A DNA stretch of 64,000 nt, taken from the NCBI GenBank assembly GCA_039795165.1, contig JBDKER010000018.1, positions 23,188 through 87,187 of the forward strand, written 5' to 3'. A program made the position numbers and the translations under genes. Positions within the stretch are counted from its first letter, which is position 1; each line of letters starts with the position of its first letter. The notes beneath the pieces were generated by a model, which worked only from the letters and a program-made list of their open reading frames with translations, made no database searches and was not told where the DNA came from. Positions 59,618 to 64,000 of this stretch are shown one piece after another. The stretch is from V1-33 sp039795165 (GTDB lineage: Bacteria > Verrucomicrobiota > Verrucomicrobiia > Verrucomicrobiales > V1-33).

Positions 59618-60688
59618 ATGGAAACGGGGCATCTCATGGATTATTCGGACCGCCTGCCACCGGTGGCAGTGCGGGAATGGCGTCAGGGTTTGCGTTCGAG
59701 GGTCTTTGTGGGCCCGTTCATGGCGCTGCAGGGCGGTTTGTTTCTGCTGACGACTTTTCAGCTGAATGAACCCCGCTCGGGCGGGGTGGCGGGCATGTAC
59801 TGGCTGACGGTGCTCACGGTGCTGGTGGTGGTGCTGCCGCTGCGCAGTCTGGGGGCCCTCAGCGAAGAACGCGAGGGCAGCACCATGGATGTGCTCGTCC
59901 TCACCAATCTGGACGGCTGGAGCATTGTGTCGGGTAAGTGGCTGGCAACGGCCTCGATGATTCTGCTGGCCGCGGTTTCCGTGCTGCCCACTATCCTGCT
60001 GCGCTGGCTCGTGGGTGGCTGGTCACCCCTTGACGGCCTGGCTGGACTGGGAACCGCCGTCCTCATGGGCTGGGGTGCGGCCGGCCTGCTGACCCTTATT
60101 TCATGGCTGCGGCCGACCCTTCTGCGCATGGCCGTGGCCGTGATTTTTCTGCTGTGGCTCTTCGTGTGGGGCGTGGTCGGTCTCTGCACCGAACTCATGA
60201 GGGGAAACGTGGCCTCCGTCGCCATGGGCACGGGCCTCGGGGGAATCGTGTGGCCACGGATCACCGTCCTGCTGGCAGCCGGGTGGTGCGGACTTCTCGC
60301 CGCCGCGTACCCCCTCTCGGCCGGCCTGCCCGCCAACCCCCGCCTCCGGCAAAGGGTCGTCCTCGGCTGGGGCTTGCTGTCCTCCGCGGGCCTGCTCTGG
60401 AGCGATCACAAGGATCTGTGGATGGGACTCGTGTTGCCCTGCGCCGCCGTGGTCGCCGTCGCCGGACTCGTCACCGTCGGCAACTCCCGCAACGGGGACG
60501 CCGCCGCCAACCGGGCCGTCTCGTGGTCCACTGGCTGGGCCATGATTCCCGTCGGACTCTCCCTCGGCTGGGTCCTCCGGGAAAACAGCGTCCCCCAGGA
60601 AGCATGGATCGCCATGCTCCCGATCGTCGGCTTCGGTACCGCCCTCATCGTACGCGGTCGGCCACGCCGACAACCAGCATCAGTCTGA
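59618..60688 (+). CDS. ABC-2-like multi-span membrane protein
   Basis: A 356-residue integral membrane protein with about ten hydrophobic segments. VREWRQGLRSRVFVGPF at its start and LGALSEEREGSTMDVLVLTNLDGWSIVSGKW resemble ABC-2 type permeases (the 'EERExGT' element). No ATPase gene is adjacent. It follows the two-component system by 44 bp, so it may be regulated with it. The gene becomes strongly C-rich towards its 3' end. Confidence 0.65.
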   Translation: METGHLMDYSDRLPPVAVREWRQGLRSRVFVGPFMALQGGLFLLTTFQLNEPRSGGVAGMYWLTVLTVLVVVLPLRSLGALSEEREGSTMDVLVLTNLDGWSIVSGKWLATASMILLAAVSVLPTILLRWLVGGWSPLDGLAGLGTAVLMGWGAAGLLTLISWLRPTLLRMAVAVIFLLWLFVWGVVGLCTELMRGNVASVAMGTGLGGIVWPRITVLLAAGWCGLLAAAYPLSAGLPANPRLRQRVVLGWGLLSSAGLLWSDHKDLWMGLVLPCAAVVAVAGLVTVGNSRNGDAAANRAVSWSTGWAMIPVGLSLGWVLRENSVPQEAWIAMLPIVGFGTALIVRGRPRRQPASV

Positions 60689-60839
60689 TTACGGCAGCAC
60701 GGGAACTGCCAGAACATCCACGAGAGGAATTCCGCACGCTGCCTCACTCCCCGGACGGAAACAATTTCCGCTGCAATGCAAGGGCCTCCCGCTGCAGTAG
60801 CTTGAATCCCAGTGGCTCAGTAGTAGTTGTCGTCGGGAC

Positions 60840-60864
60840 AAGGTCCCGCGCTGCGGGGGCCCTT
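60840..60864 (-). terminator. Possible hairpin terminator behind the metallopeptidase gene
   Basis: AAGG-T-CCCGC (60840-60849) and GCGGG-GGC-CCTT (60853-60864) pair around a GCT loop with a small internal loop, 8 bases past the stop codon on the minus strand. No U-tract follows. Confidence 0.35.
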
Positions 60865-60872
60865 TGGAGGAA

Positions 60873-62420
60873 TCAGTCACGTTTTTCGGCATCGCGTTTG
60901 ATGCCGTCGCGGATGTCGCGGAGGCGTTCTGGCCATGTGAAGGTGGGGGCTTTCGAGGGATCGAATCCCGCGAGGTGGCCGTAGGGGCGGGTGGGAGCCT
61001 TGGTGTAGCGGAGTTCGGTGTCGCCGAAGATTTCGCGGCAGATGGCGGCGAGCCCGGGGTCGTATTCTTCCAATTCCTTGCGGGTGTTCACATGATTGTG
61101 CACGCTATCGTTTTCTCTGTTGTTATTGAACCACGACTGGACGCCTTCGGCGAAGTATTCGGCTGGATTGGTGGAGGCGTAGGCATTTTTCCAGAGGCCG
61201 GCCGCCTTGGCCTTTTCGAAGGTGGCGCGGAGGCGGTCATTGAAGGAGGGGTCGAGCGCCTGGACACCGCGGAGGTGGATGCTGTGGGCGAATTCATGGA
61301 TGAGGATGCATTCGGTGGCGTAGGGATCGCCGGGGTAGCCGAGGAGGTTTTCTTCGGCTGAGGAACAGGCGGGATCGTCTTCTGATCCCCCGGTGCCGCG
61401 GGCCCGTGCGTCCCAGAAATTCTTTGGCTGGAGCATGGCGAAGTCGGGCAGGTCCGTGGTGAATTCGTTCCATGCGATTACATTCATGCGTGATCCGGAG
61501 CGGATCATGGCATCCCGGATATCCGGGCGTTTGGCGAGCATCTGATCGCAGAGGAACGCGGCTTCGCGGAGGGCGTAATCGGATACTTTATCTGAAGCGA
61601 TGATGGGGTAGCCTGAGGCGCTGATGTATTTGGTGTAGAACGGAGGGAGTTTCATCTCGGCGGGTGGGGCCGTGATGGGGGGGAGGGGATCGGCATTCCA
61701 TGTGCGGGCGAGGACGCGGACGGCGCGGGGGTCGTGGGCTTCGAGTTCCGCGCGGACGAACGGGAAGAAATCGTTCCGCGAGAAGAAGGCTTCGGTGCAT
61801 TCAGCGAAGTATTCCTTGTGATCGGTCATGGCGTACGCCTTGTCCTCGCGTTCCCGGCCTTCGCTGTCGCGTCGTTTCACGCGGTTGTATTTGCCGCTGG
61901 TGCGGGCGGCATCGTAGGCGTCGATGATTTCCGGATTATCGAAGCCGAGGACGCGGTCGTGGTAGGCGTGCGCGAGTTCGTGGAGGGCGAAATTCGGCAT
62001 GCGGCGGGTTTCGGCGGCGAATTCTGGGATGTTGGTGAATTCGATGGCCTTTTCCATGGCTGGGTTGCGGCCATTGTCGCGGAGCCAGCCGGCTCCTGGG
62101 TGGTATTCGGCGCGTGGGCCGATTCCCGGGTAGCGGGGAGAGAACCAGAGTGGGACTTCGCGCAGGCGAGCGACCACCGAGGCGGGGAGATCCTTAACGA
62201 TCGCGCTGAGTTGGCCTTCGAGCAGAGTGAGTGCTTCCTCGGTCGCGGCGGTCGACTGCGAGGTCAGGTCCGGGTGAATGAGCACCTTCCATCCGGCCAC
62301 CGTGCGTTCCGCATGCCGCGCGGTTTCCGTGGATTTTTCCACGGTCTGTTCCGCGGCTGGCAGCGCAGATGTGAGACTGAAAATCGGCAGTGCGGCTAGG
62401 ATGGTGAGGAGGGATCGCAT
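60873..62420 (-). CDS. Exported metallopeptidase with two HExxH units
   Basis: A 515-residue exported protein (leader MRSLLTILAALPIFSLTSALPAAE). Two zinc-peptidase signatures are present: HELAH at 147-151 with a downstream EYFAE at 203-207, and HEFAH at 375-379 with EYFAE at 421-425. Spacing and surrounding residues (FALHELAHAYHDRVLG, ILIHEFAHSIHLRGV; EYFAECTEAFF, EYFAEGVQSWF) are so alike that an internal duplication is likely. The fold resembles the lethal-factor-like HExxH...E group. Substrate unknown. The ATG at 62420 begins the leader; the frame is open upstream without coding character. Confidence 0.82.
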   Translation of the reverse strand: MRSLLTILAALPIFSLTSALPAAEQTVEKSTETARHAERTVAGWKVLIHPDLTSQSTAATEEALTLLEGQLSAIVKDLPASVVARLREVPLWFSPRYPGIGPRAEYHPGAGWLRDNGRNPAMEKAIEFTNIPEFAAETRRMPNFALHELAHAYHDRVLGFDNPEIIDAYDAARTSGKYNRVKRRDSEGREREDKAYAMTDHKEYFAECTEAFFSRNDFFPFVRAELEAHDPRAVRVLARTWNADPLPPITAPPAEMKLPPFYTKYISASGYPIIASDKVSDYALREAAFLCDQMLAKRPDIRDAMIRSGSRMNVIAWNEFTTDLPDFAMLQPKNFWDARARGTGGSEDDPACSSAEENLLGYPGDPYATECILIHEFAHSIHLRGVQALDPSFNDRLRATFEKAKAAGLWKNAYASTNPAEYFAEGVQSWFNNNRENDSVHNHVNTRKELEEYDPGLAAICREIFGDTELRYTKAPTRPYGHLAGFDPSKAPTFTWPERLRDIRDGIKRDAEKRD

Positions 62421-62512
62421 GGGAGGGAAGGCAATGGTCCGGGCCGATACATGGGATCGGGCTGAAAGGCAAAACCTTTGCGGCGGCGGGCAGAGGGGAA
62501 GGGCCGGCGGGG

Positions 62513-63847
62513 GTGGTTTCTGGAAATCCGGGAAGCGGGTGGCGTGAGCAGTTGTCTGGTGTGGAAAAGCGGTTACGCTGCGTGCGAGTGAGTGATCCGC
62601 ATGCCAGTTTGCCCGGGAAGACACTGCCGTCGCGGCGGGGTCTGCTGGTGCTGTCTTTGCTGGGCGGGGCGGTGGCCGGCGGAGTGGCTGCGGGTTTGCC
62701 GATGGGGGCATGGCTGCCGCGGATGCCGGAGGATGTGGCCTTGCTGACCTCGTGGCCCGGGCGGGTCGCTGGCGGGGTGGTGGCTGGTCTGGTGGCGGCA
62801 TTGGTGGGGAATCGGGTGGATGGCTGGGGACATCGGGTGCTGCTGGCGGCGGCGGGATCGCTGCTGGCCGTGACGCAGTCGCTGGTGGTGGCGCGGCATG
62901 GGGTGGTGTGGCCACCGCTGGGGGTGGTGGCGGGAATTCTTGCAGGGATGATTTTTGGAGGATTGGTGGCCGTGCGTCCGCCGGTGTGGCGGCGCTGGCT
63001 CAGGTCCCGTGTTTCCGACCGGGTGATGGATCGGATCCATGCGGCTGGCGGGGCCGCGGCAATGGTGCCTGACGAACGGGAGGCCGTGGTTGTGACCTGC
63101 CGTGTGCTCAACGAGACGGCCATGCGGGGTCAGATGGAAGCCGCCGCCTTTCTCAAAATGAACAGTGCCTTTGCGGCGGCCGTGGCATCCGTGCTGCGGG
63201 AGCATGGAGCGCTGACCGACGAGGCTGAACCGGGGACCGTGCGCGGGATTTTCGGATTGCCGCTCGCCGTGGCCGATCCCGCCGATGTGGCGGCAGCGGC
63301 GGCTGTGGCCATCGACGATGTGCTGCGGGAATTTGCGGCTTCATGGATGACGCGCGAGCGGGATCCGGTGGAATGGGGAATTGGGATCGCCTGCGGGACC
63401 CTGACGGCAGGGCTCGGCGAGCATGGATATTCCGTCGCTGGAGATGCCATTGACCGGTCGAAGTGGCTGGCCCTGCTCAATGGGGAATATCATTCACGGA
63501 TTCTGACCGACGACACGGTGCACCGTCTGGCCGAGCGTTCCGAGGACCGGCCGCTGGAAGTGGTCAATCCTCCCGAGGGAGCGGCCGTGGAAGTGTTCCA
63601 GTTGCTGGGTCAGTCCGGGGGATTATCCGGCGAAGCCCTTGCGCGGCGCGATGCCTTCCGGGATGCGGTCATGCTGCTGCGGGCGGGGCATGCGGAGGAC
63701 GCGCTGCTGCGGTTTGCGGAAGCGCGGAAGGGATTGCTGGCACCTGATCCTGTGCTCGAGAGGATGGTGGGGATGGCCGAGGAAGAGAAGAACCGCGGGG
63801 GGACCGGAGCGCGCCGGGTGGTCCCGCGCAATGCCACGAGAAGGTGA
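62513..63847 (+). CDS. Membrane protein with degenerate class III cyclase-like domain
   Basis: Up to 444 residues. Three or four membrane helices (LVLSLLGGAVAGGVAAGL, VAGGVVAGLVAALVG, WPPLGVVAGILAGMIFGG) precede a cytoplasmic region from about 185. GIGIACGTLTAGLGEHGYSVAGDAIDRSKWLALLNGEYHSRIL in pieces corresponds to the second half of a class III cyclase. The metal-binding Asp of the usual FADI motif is absent (VVVTCRVLN), so it is probably catalytically dead and may bind a nucleotide or partner. The start is uncertain: GTG at 62513, 62561 or 62588. It ends 7 bp before recR. Confidence 0.62.
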   Translation: MVSGNPGSGWREQLSGVEKRLRCVRVSDPHASLPGKTLPSRRGLLVLSLLGGAVAGGVAAGLPMGAWLPRMPEDVALLTSWPGRVAGGVVAGLVAALVGNRVDGWGHRVLLAAAGSLLAVTQSLVVARHGVVWPPLGVVAGILAGMIFGGLVAVRPPVWRRWLRSRVSDRVMDRIHAAGGAAAMVPDEREAVVVTCRVLNETAMRGQMEAAAFLKMNSAFAAAVASVLREHGALTDEAEPGTVRGIFGLPLAVADPADVAAAAAVAIDDVLREFAASWMTRERDPVEWGIGIACGTLTAGLGEHGYSVAGDAIDRSKWLALLNGEYHSRILTDDTVHRLAERSEDRPLEVVNPPEGAAVEVFQLLGQSGGLSGEALARRDAFRDAVMLLRAGHAEDALLRFAEARKGLLAPDPVLERMVGMAEEEKNRGGTGARRVVPRNATRR

Positions 63848-63854
63848 GGAATCC

Positions 63855-64000
63855 GTGAGCCGATTGGAGTATCCTGAAGAGATTCGTGCCTTGATCGGTC
63901 AGCTCAAGCGACTGCCCGGGGTGGGGCCGCGCAGTGCCGAGCGGATCGCGCTGTGGCTGCTGCGGTCGAGGCTGGAAGTGGCAGGGGAACTGGCCAGTGC
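63855..64000 (+). CDS. recR: Recombination protein RecR, partial at window end
   Basis: The first 48 codons from a GTG at 63855 (binding site GAGGA 6 bases upstream) read SRLEYPEEIRALIGQLKRLPGVGPRSAERIALWLL and so on. This matches the RecR N-terminus with its helix-hairpin-helix LPGVGPRSAERIA. The zinc finger and Toprim domain lie beyond the window. RecR acts with RecO and RecF in gap repair. Confidence 0.9.
   Translation, partial: MSRLEYPEEIRALIGQLKRLPGVGPRSAERIALWLLRSRLEVAGELAS

Overview
The window reads as chromosomal DNA from a GC-rich, Gram-negative member of the Verrucomicrobiota (PVC superphylum). The evidence is a planctomycete-type cytochrome operon (PSCyt1/LRR, Tat-exported DUF1501, DUF1549/DUF1553), a TIGR02604-like dehydrogenase, a LamG/choice-of-anchor surface protein, a single-chain SecDF, a bacterial TPP riboswitch and many lipoproteins and outer-membrane barrels. 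This is inference from gene content; no rRNA is present. I saw no tRNA, rRNA, insertion sequence, prophage or CRISPR array.

Layout. 0-5.7 kb: a small membrane protein, a Gly/Tyr-rich lipoprotein, a SWIM/SNF2 helicase, then thiC (minus) behind a TPP riboswitch. 5.7-9.9 kb: an alginate-export-type barrel and a sulfonate-type ABC operon (minus). The two are linked by a shared 25-bp operator-like site. 9.9-15 kb: an RsmA-Nudix fusion, then a class III cyclase followed 24 bp later by an MscS channel with a cyclic-nucleotide-binding-like domain. 15.5-23.4 kb: tgt-yajC-secDF-amidohydrolase, a GT2 glycosyltransferase, an L,D-transpeptidase and rpsT. 23.5-31 kb (minus): purB, a YkgJ protein, a sugar-nucleotide epimerase and the three-gene PSCyt operon. 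31-45.7 kb: an M42 peptidase, a LamG protein, an EF-hand protein with a 25-bp tandem repeat behind it, and a 3274-residue exported TPR protein.

45.9-47.1 kb holds the most interesting locus. It encodes a small secreted RNase A-like toxin of the CdiA-CT type with its own signal peptide, an immunity-like protein overlapping it by ATGA, and a LAB_N-type membrane protein overlapping that by TGATG. No CdiA, CdiB or Rhs carrier is nearby. 47.3-64 kb: a 3D-domain lipoprotein, nth, a PfkB kinase, a YHS-like metal protein, a TIGR02604-like protein with no cytochrome domain, a His-rich barrel, fabH, an FG-GAP protein, a two-component system whose sensor carries two discoidin-like domains, an ABC-2-like membrane protein, a protein with two HExxH peptidase units, a degenerate cyclase and the start of recR.

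Functional families are assigned from motifs read by eye; no database search was run.
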